DNA from: Methylobacterium oryzae
GTDB taxonomy: Bacteria; Pseudomonadota; Alphaproteobacteria; Rhizobiales; Beijerinckiaceae
Length of the DNA: 64,000 nt
Reading direction: 5' to 3'
Assembly (NCBI RefSeq): GCF_021398735.1
Contig: NZ_CP090349.1
Location: 3,305,001 to 3,369,000, forward strand
The translations under genes were made by a program, and so were the position numbers. The notes beneath the pieces are model-generated. The model saw only the letters and a list, made by a program, of their open reading frames with translations, had not been told where the DNA came from and made no database searches. Shown one piece after another: positions 17,490-26,184 of this stretch; within the stretch, counting starts at the first letter, position 1, and each line of letters opens with the position of its first letter.

Positions 17490-18827
17490 ATGGCCGGCAG
17501 CGGCATCGCGGGCGGCATCGCGAACGGCACCCGCGCGGCGCTGCTCGCCGTTCAGGGGCTGATCCTGGCCGCCGGGCTGGGGGCCGGGCTGGTTCCCGGC
17601 CCCGCCCGGGCGCAGGGGCCCGTCCCGGCCCAGCCCGCGCCCCAGCCCGCCACGCCTCCGAACGCCCCGCCCCGGAGCGCCGCGCCCGCGCCGGGAGCGC
17701 CGGGAGCGCCGCCGCAGGCGGCGGAGCCGGGCCTGGCCGAGCCGGTGACCCGCGCCGGCTACTTCTACATCGGCGGCCGCTACCAGAAGCTCGGCGACAA
17801 GACCGTGATGGTCGGCCAGATGTTCGTGCAGTCACGCACCCCGGCCCGGGTCACGCAGCCCTACCCGGTGGTGATGGTCCACGGCCTCGCCCAGACCGGC
17901 GTGAACTACCTCGCGACCGCGGACGGCCGCCCGGGCTGGGTGCAGCGCTTCGTCGAGAAGGGCTACCAGGTCTACGTGGTCGATCAGGTCGGGCGCGGGC
18001 GCTCGGGCACCAACCCGGAGGTCTACGGTCCCTACGACCGGCTCGGCACCCGCAGCCTGGAGCGCACCCACACGGCGCCCGAGGTCTACGACCTCTACCC
18101 GCAGGCCAAGCTCCACACCCGCTGGCCGGGCGGGGCCGGCGTGCAGGGCAACGCCGCCTTCGACCAGTTCTTCGCCAGCCAGGTCCCGTTCCTCGCCAAC
18201 AGCCAGCAGACCGAGGAATGGGTCGACCCGGCCCTGGTGGCGCTGCTGGACAGGATCGGGCCGGCGATCCTGCTCACCCACGGTCAGGCGGCCCTGTTCG
18301 GCTGGGCGGCCTCGGACGCGCGGCCGGACCTCGTGAAGGCCCATGTCGCCGTCGAGCCGAACGGCCCGCCCTTCTTCGACGTGCAGTTCCGCGGCGGCAA
18401 GGAGTTCTGGGAGAAGACCGGCGACGGGCGCGCCCGCGCCTACGGGCTGACCCGCATGCCGCTGACTTTCGACCCGCCGGTCCGGGCGCCCGAGGACCTG
18501 ACGGTGGCGCAGGCGGCCAAGGGGTCCGAATCCAAGTCCGACAGGGCCGCGGACGGGCGGATCCGCTGCTGGCTGCAGGGCGAGCCCGTCCGGTCCCTGC
18601 CGAACCTCGCCAAGGTGCCGGCCGTGGTGGTGACCGCGGAGGCCTCCTTCCACGCGACCTACGACGACTGCACCGTCGCGTTCCTGACCCAGGCCGGCGC
18701 CAGGCCGGACGTGGTCCGGCTGGCCGACCGCGGCCTCCACGGCAACGGCCACATGATGATGCTGGAGACGAACAGCAACGCCGTCGCGGACGTCCTGGCC
18801 GGCTGGCTCGCGGACCGGGTGAAGTAG
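17490..18827 (+). CDS. Secreted alpha/beta hydrolase homologue lacking the nucleophile serine
   Basis: A 445-residue exported protein with a signal peptide (residues ~15-41, cut near ARAQG), a Pro/Ala linker to ~85, then an alpha/beta-hydrolase domain. VVMVHGLAQTG is the oxyanion strand, VYVVDQVGRGRSG follows, and GNGHMMMLE carries the C-terminal His. The pattern matches the esterase-713-like group, where the nucleophile elbow reads roughly THSQGG. Here residues 263-268 are THGQAA: Gly265 (GGT at 18282) replaces the Ser. It may be a non-enzymatic binding protein or a degenerate paralogue. The start ATG 17490 has GGGAGAGA upstream. Confidence 0.85.
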   Translation: MAGSGIAGGIANGTRAALLAVQGLILAAGLGAGLVPGPARAQGPVPAQPAPQPATPPNAPPRSAAPAPGAPGAPPQAAEPGLAEPVTRAGYFYIGGRYQKLGDKTVMVGQMFVQSRTPARVTQPYPVVMVHGLAQTGVNYLATADGRPGWVQRFVEKGYQVYVVDQVGRGRSGTNPEVYGPYDRLGTRSLERTHTAPEVYDLYPQAKLHTRWPGGAGVQGNAAFDQFFASQVPFLANSQQTEEWVDPALVALLDRIGPAILLTHGQAALFGWAASDARPDLVKAHVAVEPNGPPFFDVQFRGGKEFWEKTGDGRARAYGLTRMPLTFDPPVRAPEDLTVAQAAKGSESKSDRAADGRIRCWLQGEPVRSLPNLAKVPAVVVTAEASFHATYDDCTVAFLTQAGARPDVVRLADRGLHGNGHMMMLETNSNAVADVLAGWLADRVK

Positions 18828-18963
18828 CCCCGCGGGACCGCCCCCCGCCGCACCACCGATACGTGTCGCTACGGCAACAGGCGTCGCCTTCCGCGTGAAG
18901 GCCGCTTGCGGCCGCGTCCGGCTGCCCGTAGTCCGGATGGAGAAAGATCAAGTTTTACAGTAC

Positions 18964-18980
18964 TTTATCACAATTCTAAA
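18964..18980. promoter_or_regulatory. Candidate iron-responsive (Irr-type) box upstream of siderophore receptor
   Basis: TTTATCA-CAA-TTCTAAA reads on the minus strand as TTTAGAA-N3-TGATAAA. One half is identical to the Irr box half-site TTTAGAA and the other matches at five of seven positions. It sits in an AT-rich patch 77-93 bp upstream of the receptor start, where an iron regulator would act. Confidence 0.45.
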
Positions 18981-19056
18981 CAGCGCGGCCGAGACGCCGG
19001 GGTGGGTCCCGGCGCGCGCGGTCGGCTGCCCGCAGCGTCGCATCCGGCAAGAGACC

Positions 19057-21303
19057 ATGAGAGCCGTCCACCCCCTCCCCGGCATCACCCTGCGCGCCCT
19101 GCTCGCCGGGGCCTCGCTCGCCGTGCTGGCGCAGGCCGCGCCGAGCCTCGCCCAGGACGCGCCGCGCCGCGGCGGCGCCGGCCCGACCGCCGGCGGCAGC
19201 GTGCAGCTCGAGGAGCTGAGCGTCACCGGCCAGGGCGGCGGCCCGGCCTCCGGGGGCCCCGCCGGCGCGCCCGTGCGCGGCGCGGAGAGCCCGACCGGCC
19301 CGATCGACGGCTACGTGGCCCGGCGCTCGGCGACCGCGACCAAGACCAACACCCCGCTGATCGAGACGCCGCAATCGATCAGCGTCGTGGGCCGCAAGCA
19401 GCTCGACACCCAGAACGCCCAGACCCTCACCCAGGCGACCCAGTACGTCGCCGGCACCTACGCGGGCACCTTCGGCGCCGACACGCGCCTCGACTTCTTC
19501 CAGCTCCGCGGCTTCGTGGTCAGCGATTACGGCCTCTACCTCAACGGCCTGCAGCTCCTGAACTACGGCTTCGCCTACAGCCGCGTGAACACGTTCGGGC
19601 TGGAGCGCATCGAGGTGCTGCGCGGCCCCTCCGCGGTGCTGTTCGGCGCCGGCAATCCCGGCGGCCTGATCAACCAGATCAGCAAGCGCCCGACCGAGAC
19701 CCCGTTCGGGCTCGTCGAGGTCGGCGGCGGCTCCTTCGACCAGCGCTACGCCGCCTTCGACGTCGGCGGCCCGGCCGACGCCGAGGGCCACTGGTTCGGC
19801 CGCCTGACCGGCTACGCCCGCAACGGCGGCACGCAGGTCCAGGGCGCGCCGGACGACAGCTACTACATCGCCCCGGCCTTCACCTATAAGCCGGACGGGT
19901 CGACCAAGTTCACGGTCCTGTCGAGCTTCCAGCACGACAACACGGCCGTGACGGCGAACTTCCTGCCCTATTACGGCACGGCCCGGCCGACCGTGCTCGG
20001 CCTGCGCATCCCGCGCTCGCTCAACGTGGGCGATGCCGGCTTCAACACCTTCCGGCGCGACCAGGCCTTCATCGGCTACGAGTTCGAGCACGTCTTCGAC
20101 GACACCTGGGCGGTGCGCCAGAACGCCCGCTACGGCTACACGCAGAGCTTCCAGAACTCCTATATCGGCCAGCTCGGCTACACCGACCCGCTCCAGACCC
20201 AGCTCGGCCGCTACTTGTTCCGGGATTCCGCCAAGATCGCGCAGCTCGACGTCGACACGCAGGCCGAGGCCAAGTTCTTCGACGGCTTCTTCCGTCACGA
20301 CTTCCTGATGGGCGTGGAGTACCGGAACTTCCAGATCCACGACAACCAGGCCTCGGGCTTCCCCGGCCCCGACCTCAACATCCTCGCGCCCGCTTACGGC
20401 CCGCAGGCGGTCTCGGCCTCGCCCTACCTGATCAACGCCAACTCGTTCCAGCAGGTCGGCCTCTACTTCCAGGACCAGATCAAGCTCACGCCGGAGCTGA
20501 CCCTGATCCTCGGCGGCCGCCAGGACTTCGTCCAGAACACCGTCTACGACCGCCTGACGCCCGCCAACACCAACGGCCGCAACGACAGCGCCTTCACCTA
20601 CCGGGCGGCGGCGATCTACAACTTCGACTTCGGCCTCGCGCCCTACATCATGTACGCGACCTCGTTCCAGCCCCAGATCGGCGTGGACATCAACAACCGC
20701 ACCTTCAGGCCCGATACCGGCGATCAGGTCGAGGGCGGCGTCAAGTTCGAGCCGCCCGGCCAGGGCTACTTCCTGACGCTGGCGGGCTTCGACATCCACC
20801 GCAGCAACGTGCTCACCCCCAACCCGGTGAACACGATCTTCCAGACGCAGGTCGGCGCGGTGCGCTCCACCGGCTTCGAGGCGCAGCTCGTCGCCAACGT
20901 CGCCGACGGCCTCAACCTCGTGGCGTCCTTCACCAAGTTCGACTTCACCACCGAGCGGGATGCTGATCCGGTGCGGGTCGGCAAGACGCCGGTCAACATC
21001 CCCCAGACCCTGGCCTCGCTGTTCGCCGACTACACCATCCCGCTCGGGCCGTGGCGCGGCTTCGGCTTCGGCGGCGGCGTGCGCTACGTCGGCAGCTCCT
21101 TCGCGGACGTGGCCAACACCCTGCGGGTGCCCGACTACGTGCTGTTCGACGCGCAGGTGCACTACGATTACGAGAACTGGCGCTTCCAGGTGAACGCCTC
21201 GAACCTCGCCGACCGGCGCTACGTCGCCTCCTGCCAGTCGAACGTGTCGTGCTTCTACGGCGACGCCCGGCGGGTGCTGGCGAAGGTCAGCTACAAGTGG
21301 TGA
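19057..21303 (+). CDS. TonB-dependent siderophore receptor
   Basis: A 748-residue outer-membrane receptor. A signal peptide ends near SLAQD, and a TonB box-like LEELSVTG lies just after it. The plug domain contains TPQSISVVGRKQLD, FQLRGF and the ERIEVLRGPSAVLFG-NPGGLIN signature. The remainder is a 22-strand barrel with alternating aromatic residues, ending YGDARRVLAKVSYKW with the typical terminal Trp. The plug features mark the ferric-siderophore (FhuA/FpvA-like) group. ATG 19057 is chosen because the signal peptide starts there. A candidate Irr box lies upstream. Confidence 0.94.
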   Translation: MRAVHPLPGITLRALLAGASLAVLAQAAPSLAQDAPRRGGAGPTAGGSVQLEELSVTGQGGGPASGGPAGAPVRGAESPTGPIDGYVARRSATATKTNTPLIETPQSISVVGRKQLDTQNAQTLTQATQYVAGTYAGTFGADTRLDFFQLRGFVVSDYGLYLNGLQLLNYGFAYSRVNTFGLERIEVLRGPSAVLFGAGNPGGLINQISKRPTETPFGLVEVGGGSFDQRYAAFDVGGPADAEGHWFGRLTGYARNGGTQVQGAPDDSYYIAPAFTYKPDGSTKFTVLSSFQHDNTAVTANFLPYYGTARPTVLGLRIPRSLNVGDAGFNTFRRDQAFIGYEFEHVFDDTWAVRQNARYGYTQSFQNSYIGQLGYTDPLQTQLGRYLFRDSAKIAQLDVDTQAEAKFFDGFFRHDFLMGVEYRNFQIHDNQASGFPGPDLNILAPAYGPQAVSASPYLINANSFQQVGLYFQDQIKLTPELTLILGGRQDFVQNTVYDRLTPANTNGRNDSAFTYRAAAIYNFDFGLAPYIMYATSFQPQIGVDINNRTFRPDTGDQVEGGVKFEPPGQGYFLTLAGFDIHRSNVLTPNPVNTIFQTQVGAVRSTGFEAQLVANVADGLNLVASFTKFDFTTERDADPVRVGKTPVNIPQTLASLFADYTIPLGPWRGFGFGGGVRYVGSSFADVANTLRVPDYVLFDAQVHYDYENWRFQVNASNLADRRYVASCQSNVSCFYGDARRVLAKVSYKW

Positions 21304-21355
21304 GGCGGTCCGGGAGGTTCTTGTTAGCGGCCGCCCGCAGCATGGTGACCAGCCC

Positions 21356-21446
21356 CGTCATCGCGAGCGCAGCGAGGCGATCCAGGGAAGCGCGCCATCG
21401 GCGGGCGTGGCGCTGCTGGATTGCTTCGCTCCGCTCGCAACGACGG
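21356..21446. repeat. Dispersed palindromic repeat, copy 2
   Basis: Left arm starts CCGTCATCGCGAGCGCAGCG; right arm TTGCTTCGCTCCGCTCGCAA. It is the best match to copy 1, lying between the convergent receptor and permease genes, where a long hairpin could also end transcription. Confidence 0.85.
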
Positions 21447-21457
21447 CGGCGCTCCGA

Positions 21458-23017
21458 TCAGCCGTCCGCAGCCTCCGCCCCGGTGATCGGCTGCGGCCCG
21501 GAGAGCCGGGTCGGCAGGGTGTCGATCCGCAGGGACCGGCGGAGCGCCCGCGAGAACGCGTCGACCGCCATCGTCACCAGCGCGGTGGCGGCGATCAGCA
21601 CCAGGGCCACGTCGAGGCGCAATTCCGAGATCGCGGCGTCGACATAGAAGCCCAAGGTCGTGACCCCCAGGATGCCGAAGATCGCGCTCTCCCGCAGGAT
21701 CAGCTCCCAGCGGTAGAGCAGGTAGGCCAGGAACTGCCCGTAGAGCCGCGGCACGGTCTCGTAGGCGTAGAGGTCGAGGCCCCGCGGCGCGTCCACCCGG
21801 TAGGGGATCGCGTCGGCGTGGCGGCCCATCAGGTAGGCGACGATGCCGGCATTGTGCAGGGCCAGCGCCAGGATCGCCGGCAGCATCGAGGGGCCGAGCA
21901 GCTGCAGGGCGACGTAGGCCAGCATGTATTCCGGCGTGGAGCGCACCACCACGAGGAGCGCCCGCCCCAGCGGCCGCCCGATCGGCCCGGCGAAGCGCCG
22001 CGCGGTCAGCGGGAACAGGACGAGGGCCCCGAGGGCGGTGGCGGCCAGGGCGATCTGTGCCAGGATCAGGGTCTGGGCGGTCCCGGGCAGGACCTGCTCG
22101 GTCAGGATCGGGCGCAGCCACGACCAGAGCCGCGCCCAGGTCTCGGGCTCGGCGAGCGGCGCGCCCCGGAGCGGCGCCGGCACGACGTCGTGGCCGAGGA
22201 AGCGGGCGAGGCTCGGGCCGATCGCCGCGCTGCCGACGGTCGGCGGCAGCGCCAGCACGGCGCCGACGAGGAGGAACGGCAGGGTCCGGGCGCGCACCCA
22301 GAGCCGGCGCGTGCCGATCAGCGCGTAGAAGATCAGGAGCAGCGCCCCGGCCTCGGCGTAGCGGCCCTGGCGGAAGGCGGATTCGAAGGCGAAGCCCATG
22401 GTCGGCAGGCCGATGAAGCCCAGCACGAGGCTGGAGCGCAGGCCGCATTCGAGGCGATAGAGGGTGTAGTCGCGCATCCGTCCGGCCACTTCGGGCAGGC
22501 GCGCGTACAGGAAGGCTGAGACCGCGCCGGTGCCCGCGGGCAGGACGCGGAGCGCCGCGAGGTCGGCCTCCTCGATCAACTCGGCGTAGACCTTGGCGCA
22601 GATGCCCGCGTAGGGCAGCGCGATGGCGAGGACGCCGGTGGTCGCCGACAGGCCGAAGACCTGCATCAGCAGCAGCGCCCAGAACAGCTCGTGGACGGCG
22701 CGCAGGCCCGCGCAGGCGAGCCGGACGGCGCGCGAGCGGGCGAAGGGGACGGCGAGCAGCAGCCCCGTCCCGGCCCCGAGCCCGACGCCGAGCATCGCGA
22801 AGGCCACGGTGTAGAGGACGCTCCAGCCCTCGACCGCGAGAAAATCGGGCCGGATCAGGCCGCCCAGCAGCCGGGCGAGGTCGGCGAAGGGATGGAGGGT
22901 CGTGACCTGCAGGTCGGCGACCAGCAGGCCGGCGAGCGCCGCCGCCAGGAACCAGCGGCTCACCGCCGCGTAGCCCGGCCGCGGCAGGAACCCGGCCTTG
23001 CCGGCGAGAGCGCCCAT
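21458..23017 (-). CDS. phnE: ABC permease, fused double PhnE-type
   Basis: A 519-residue inner-membrane protein with two successive BPD_transp_1-like permease modules. The first (residues ~60-270) contains GLGAGTGLLLAVPFARS and GFIGLPTMGF; the second (~310-500) contains STPEYMLAYVALQLL and ESAIFGILGVTTLGFYV. About 12 hydrophobic helices are visible. PhnE is normally a single ~260-residue module, so this is an in-frame fusion. Its ATG overlaps the ATPase stop (TGATG), showing tight coupling with the other two components. Confidence 0.9.
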   Translation of the reverse strand: MGALAGKAGFLPRPGYAAVSRWFLAAALAGLLVADLQVTTLHPFADLARLLGGLIRPDFLAVEGWSVLYTVAFAMLGVGLGAGTGLLLAVPFARSRAVRLACAGLRAVHELFWALLLMQVFGLSATTGVLAIALPYAGICAKVYAELIEEADLAALRVLPAGTGAVSAFLYARLPEVAGRMRDYTLYRLECGLRSSLVLGFIGLPTMGFAFESAFRQGRYAEAGALLLIFYALIGTRRLWVRARTLPFLLVGAVLALPPTVGSAAIGPSLARFLGHDVVPAPLRGAPLAEPETWARLWSWLRPILTEQVLPGTAQTLILAQIALAATALGALVLFPLTARRFAGPIGRPLGRALLVVVRSTPEYMLAYVALQLLGPSMLPAILALALHNAGIVAYLMGRHADAIPYRVDAPRGLDLYAYETVPRLYGQFLAYLLYRWELILRESAIFGILGVTTLGFYVDAAISELRLDVALVLIAATALVTMAVDAFSRALRRSLRIDTLPTRLSGPQPITGAEAADG

Positions 23018-23721
23018 CAGGCGGCCTCGTAGAACGGGCTGAGCCGCGCCGGATCGAGGCCGGCCGACGGCGCGTCGAGGACGATCCGGCCGGCCTCCAG
23101 CACCACGATCCGGTCGGTGTGGGCGAGGGCCAGGGCCACGTCGTGGAGCGCCAGGATCAGGGTCTCGTGCCCGCGGGCCAGCTCGGCGAGGACCCGGCCG
23201 CCCTGCTGGCGGTCCAGCGCCGAGACCGGCTCGTCCGCCACCAGGATCGGCCGTCCGTTGTAGAGGGCGCGGGCCACCGAGACGCGCTGCTGCTGGCCAC
23301 CGGAGAGTTCCCCGGCCCGGTCCCAGAGCCGGTCCGCGAGCCCGACCCGGTCGAGGACCGCCGCCACGGCGGCGACGTCGGCCCGCGCCGGCCGGACCAG
23401 GGTCCGCAGGTTGTGCAGGGTCGAGCGCCGGTCGAGGCGGCCCATGTAGACGTTGTGGAATACCGAGAGCGGCCGCACCAGGGCGGCCGCCTGGGGCACC
23501 AGGGCCACCCGCCCGGGGGCCTGCCCGTGGATCAGGCCGATCAGGGTCGACTTGCCGGCCCCCGAGCGCCCCATGAGCGCGACCCGCTCGCCCGCCCGCA
23601 CGGTCAGGTCGAGGCCCGACAGAACCGGGCGCCCGTCATGGGCCGCGGAGGCGTTCGCCAGGACGATGGCCGCGCCGGACCCCGCGCCCGACTCCTCGCC
23701 GGCTGCCGCGCCGCGCGACAC
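23017..23721 (-). CDS. phnC: ABC transporter ATP-binding protein, PhnC-like
   Basis: A 234-residue ATPase. Walker A is GRSGAGKST at 51-59, the Q-loop region VPQAAALVRPLSVFHNVYMG resembles PhnC, the signature LSGGQQQRVSVARAL begins at 139, Walker B is ILVADEPVSALD, and the switch His is in ALHDVALA. It powers the importer with the fused permease and the periplasmic binding protein. The start is GTG 23721, 5 bp after the binding-protein stop. Confidence 0.92.
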   Translation of the reverse strand: MSRGAAAGEESGAGSGAAIVLANASAAHDGRPVLSGLDLTVRAGERVALMGRSGAGKSTLIGLIHGQAPGRVALVPQAAALVRPLSVFHNVYMGRLDRRSTLHNLRTLVRPARADVAAVAAVLDRVGLADRLWDRAGELSGGQQQRVSVARALYNGRPILVADEPVSALDRQQGGRVLAELARGHETLILALHDVALALAHTDRIVVLEAGRIVLDAPSAGLDPARLSPFYEAA

Positions 23722-23726
23722 GCGCG

Positions 23727-24701
23727 TCAGTCCAGGAGGCCGGTGGAGCGTCCGACCTCGACGAGGGGCTCGTAGGCCGCGTTGGTCACGGGGATGAACT
23801 TCGAGCGCCCGAACGGCTCCAGGATCGCCGGGTCGGCGATGCCTGTCAGCGCGGCCCGCAGCCTGTCGGTGAAGCCGGCGCCGTAGGTCTGCTCCACGTC
23901 GCCCCGCACGGTCCACTGGTAATCGGGGAAGGTTGGGCTCTCCCAGATCACCGAGACGGCCTTCGGGTCGACCTTGCCGGCCTTCGAGTCGAGGTCCCAG
24001 ACCGAGTAGTCGACGGCGCCGACCGCGAAGGCGCCGGACTGGACCAGCTGGATCGTCCGGGTGTGGTCGCCCGAGAAGCCGACCCGGGCGAAGACCTGCT
24101 CCGGGGTCTTCCCCGGGAAGGCCTGCCGGACGAAGTACTCGGGCATCAGCCGCCCGGAGGTCGAGGCGCGGGCGCCGAACGTGAAGGTCCTGCCCGCGAC
24201 GGCCTTCGGGAAATCCTTCTCCGGCTTCAGCCCGGTGGCGGCGTTGGCGATGAGATAGGTCTTGAACGCCGCGTCCTCGGCGCCCTGCGCGATCGCCTGG
24301 GAGCCCGGCACGGCCTTGCGCGCCTGGACGCCGGTGAAGCCGCCGAACCACGCGAGCTGCACCTGCCCGTTGGTGAAGGCGGTGACCGCCGCCGGGTAGC
24401 TCTTCACCGGGATGTAGCGCACCGGCACGCCGAGCTCGGCCTCCAGATAGGCGGCGACCTTGCCGAAGCGCTCGACCAGCCGGCTCTCGTCCTGGTCGGG
24501 GATGCCGGTGAAGACGAGGGGCGGGAGCGCCTTCGCGGCCGGCTTCTCCTGCGCCCGCGCCGGCCCGGCGGCGGCCAGGGCCGCCAGGACGCCCAGGGCG
24601 AGCCGCCCCAGCCAGCCCGGTCCCGGCTTCGATCCCGACCTCGATCCCGGCTTGGAGCCCGGCTTGGAGCCCGGCTTCGATCCCAGCGTCGATCCCTGCA
24701 T
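23727..24701 (-). CDS. PhnD-like periplasmic binding protein (putative selenate group)
   Basis: A 324-residue substrate-binding protein. An unusual repeated GSKP stretch (residues ~6-28) precedes the hydrophobic signal core and the ARAQ cleavage region. The mature part contains TGIPDQDESRLVERF, VQLAWFGGFTGVQARKAVPGS, FTFGARASTSGRLMPEYF, RVGFSGDHTRTIQLVQSGAFAVGAVDYSVW (in separate blocks) and DYQWTVRGD. This combination is what I recall of the group annotated as putative selenate ABC binding proteins, a sister of PhnD. Phosphonate or phosphite cannot be excluded. ATG 24701 is preferred to 24746. It is the first gene of the three-gene operon. Confidence 0.85.
   Translation of the reverse strand: MQGSTLGSKPGSKPGSKPGSRSGSKPGPGWLGRLALGVLAALAAAGPARAQEKPAAKALPPLVFTGIPDQDESRLVERFGKVAAYLEAELGVPVRYIPVKSYPAAVTAFTNGQVQLAWFGGFTGVQARKAVPGSQAIAQGAEDAAFKTYLIANAATGLKPEKDFPKAVAGRTFTFGARASTSGRLMPEYFVRQAFPGKTPEQVFARVGFSGDHTRTIQLVQSGAFAVGAVDYSVWDLDSKAGKVDPKAVSVIWESPTFPDYQWTVRGDVEQTYGAGFTDRLRAALTGIADPAILEPFGRSKFIPVTNAAYEPLVEVGRSTGLLD
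24627..24698. repeat. 12-bp tandem repeat in binding-protein leader
   Basis: Six units of about CTTSGAKCCCGG (two identical), in frame, encoding the GSKP/GSRS repeat ahead of the signal-peptide core. It looks like an N-terminal extension created by slipped replication. Confidence 0.85.
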
Positions 24702-24858
24702 CGCGTCCTCGTGGCACCACGCCCACGCACGGTGGGCTCGCAACACGGCGGGCGTAGCAGAAGACGCCGCGCGCGCCAGCCTCGATCCTCGCGATCCCGG
24801 CGCCCTGCGGCGCCGGGAGACCGCCGAGACGCCGCCGGGATCCCCCCGGGAATCCGTC

Positions 24859-26184
24859 TCAGGCGCCGGGCGCCACCGCGATCGCCGACAGGGTGAGGTG
24901 CTCCGGCAGGGCGGCGTCCGGCACCGGCACGGCCCGGATCCCGGCCGGGAGCACGCCGCCGAGCAGGTCCAGGAAGTCTCCCGACGCGGCGATCTCGATC
25001 TCGGCCGCCTTGGCCTGGGTCTCGATCCGCGCCAGGGCGTTCATCGCCGGGCCCAGCACCGTGTACTCGGCCCGCACGCCGTCGTCGAAGACCCCGACCA
25101 GCAGGTCGCCCGCGTGCAGGGCGACCACGACCCGCAGGGGGAACAGATTCTCCCGGGCGCGGGCCGCGTTGAGCGCGGCGATCCGGTCGCGGATCGACAG
25201 GGCGCAGGCGAGCGCCGCGCGCGCCTGGACGTCGGGATGGCCGACGACGAACTGCACCAGCACCGCGTCGCCGATATACTTGTCGACGAGGCCGCCCTGC
25301 TCCGCCACCGCCGCCTGGGCCGCCGCCCGGACCCCCAGCAGGGCCGTCACCATGGCCTCGGGCGGGTGCTCGCGGGAGAGCCGCGAGAAGCCGCGGATGT
25401 CGAGGATCATCAGGCAGGCGTGGCGCCGGTGGATGCCGAGGCCGGAATCGCCGTCGTCGGCGGCGAGGTCGAGGGCGACCGTGTCGGGCACGAAGCGGGC
25501 GAGCTGGGTCCGCTCGTGCTCCATGCGCAGGGCCCGCACCACCGCGGCGCGCAGGCGGACCATGCCGTCGACCACCAGGAGGCCCGCCGCCATGAAGGTG
25601 GCGAGCCCGGTGAGCTGCGCGGTCGGGAAGGTGTCGGCGTTCGGGAACAGGTCCGGATGGATCAGGCCGACCAGGAAGGCCGCGCTCCAGCAGACGGTGA
25701 CGAGCCCGCAGAATAGCAGGGTCTGCGCCACCCGCATGCTCAGGCCGGTCTGGAGCAGGAGCAGGAAGGCGGGCAGGCGGCTCACCGCGTCGGCGCCGAG
25801 CCCCGCCCCGCCCCCGGCCAGCATGTGCTCGATGATCACGTAGACGGCGAGCCCGGCATTGAGGCCGGTGCCGGCCCAGCTGTAGACGGTGGCCGCGGGG
25901 CCGCCGCCCCGCTCCCGCAGCCCGAACCAGATCGTGCCGAGGCCGTACAGGCCGAGGATGAACCAGTGGCTCAGGGCGTGCAGAGAGCCGTCATAGGCCT
26001 GGGCCGCCATCAGCAGCACCAGCACGATCACCACCCGGAGGCCGAGCAGGCGCAGGCCGCCGCCGGCCTGCATGGTCCGCAAAACCGCCTCGTCGTCCGA
26101 TCCGGGATCCGCCCGGCCCTCGGCAGGAGCCCGCGCGGGCCGCAGCGCGGAGAGCGTCGGGTTGCCGGCGCTGCCCGAGGCCAT
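24859..26184 (-). CDS. Membrane-bound class III adenylate/guanylate cyclase
   Basis: A 441-residue protein: a short soluble N-terminus, five or six hydrophobic helices (about residues 45-200), and a class III cyclase domain (~235-425). The metal-binding Asp residues are in LMILDIRGFSRLS and DKYIGDAVL. The transition-state Asn/Arg pair appears as GPAMNALARIE, so it should be active. The Lys in VDKYIGD and purine-contact context suggest cAMP. The ATG overlaps the hflX stop (TGATG), placing it in the hflX transcript. No HAMP or receptor domain is seen. Confidence 0.9.
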   Translation of the reverse strand: MASGSAGNPTLSALRPARAPAEGRADPGSDDEAVLRTMQAGGGLRLLGLRVVIVLVLLMAAQAYDGSLHALSHWFILGLYGLGTIWFGLRERGGGPAATVYSWAGTGLNAGLAVYVIIEHMLAGGGAGLGADAVSRLPAFLLLLQTGLSMRVAQTLLFCGLVTVCWSAAFLVGLIHPDLFPNADTFPTAQLTGLATFMAAGLLVVDGMVRLRAAVVRALRMEHERTQLARFVPDTVALDLAADDGDSGLGIHRRHACLMILDIRGFSRLSREHPPEAMVTALLGVRAAAQAAVAEQGGLVDKYIGDAVLVQFVVGHPDVQARAALACALSIRDRIAALNAARARENLFPLRVVVALHAGDLLVGVFDDGVRAEYTVLGPAMNALARIETQAKAAEIEIAASGDFLDLLGGVLPAGIRAVPVPDAALPEHLTLSAIAVAPGA

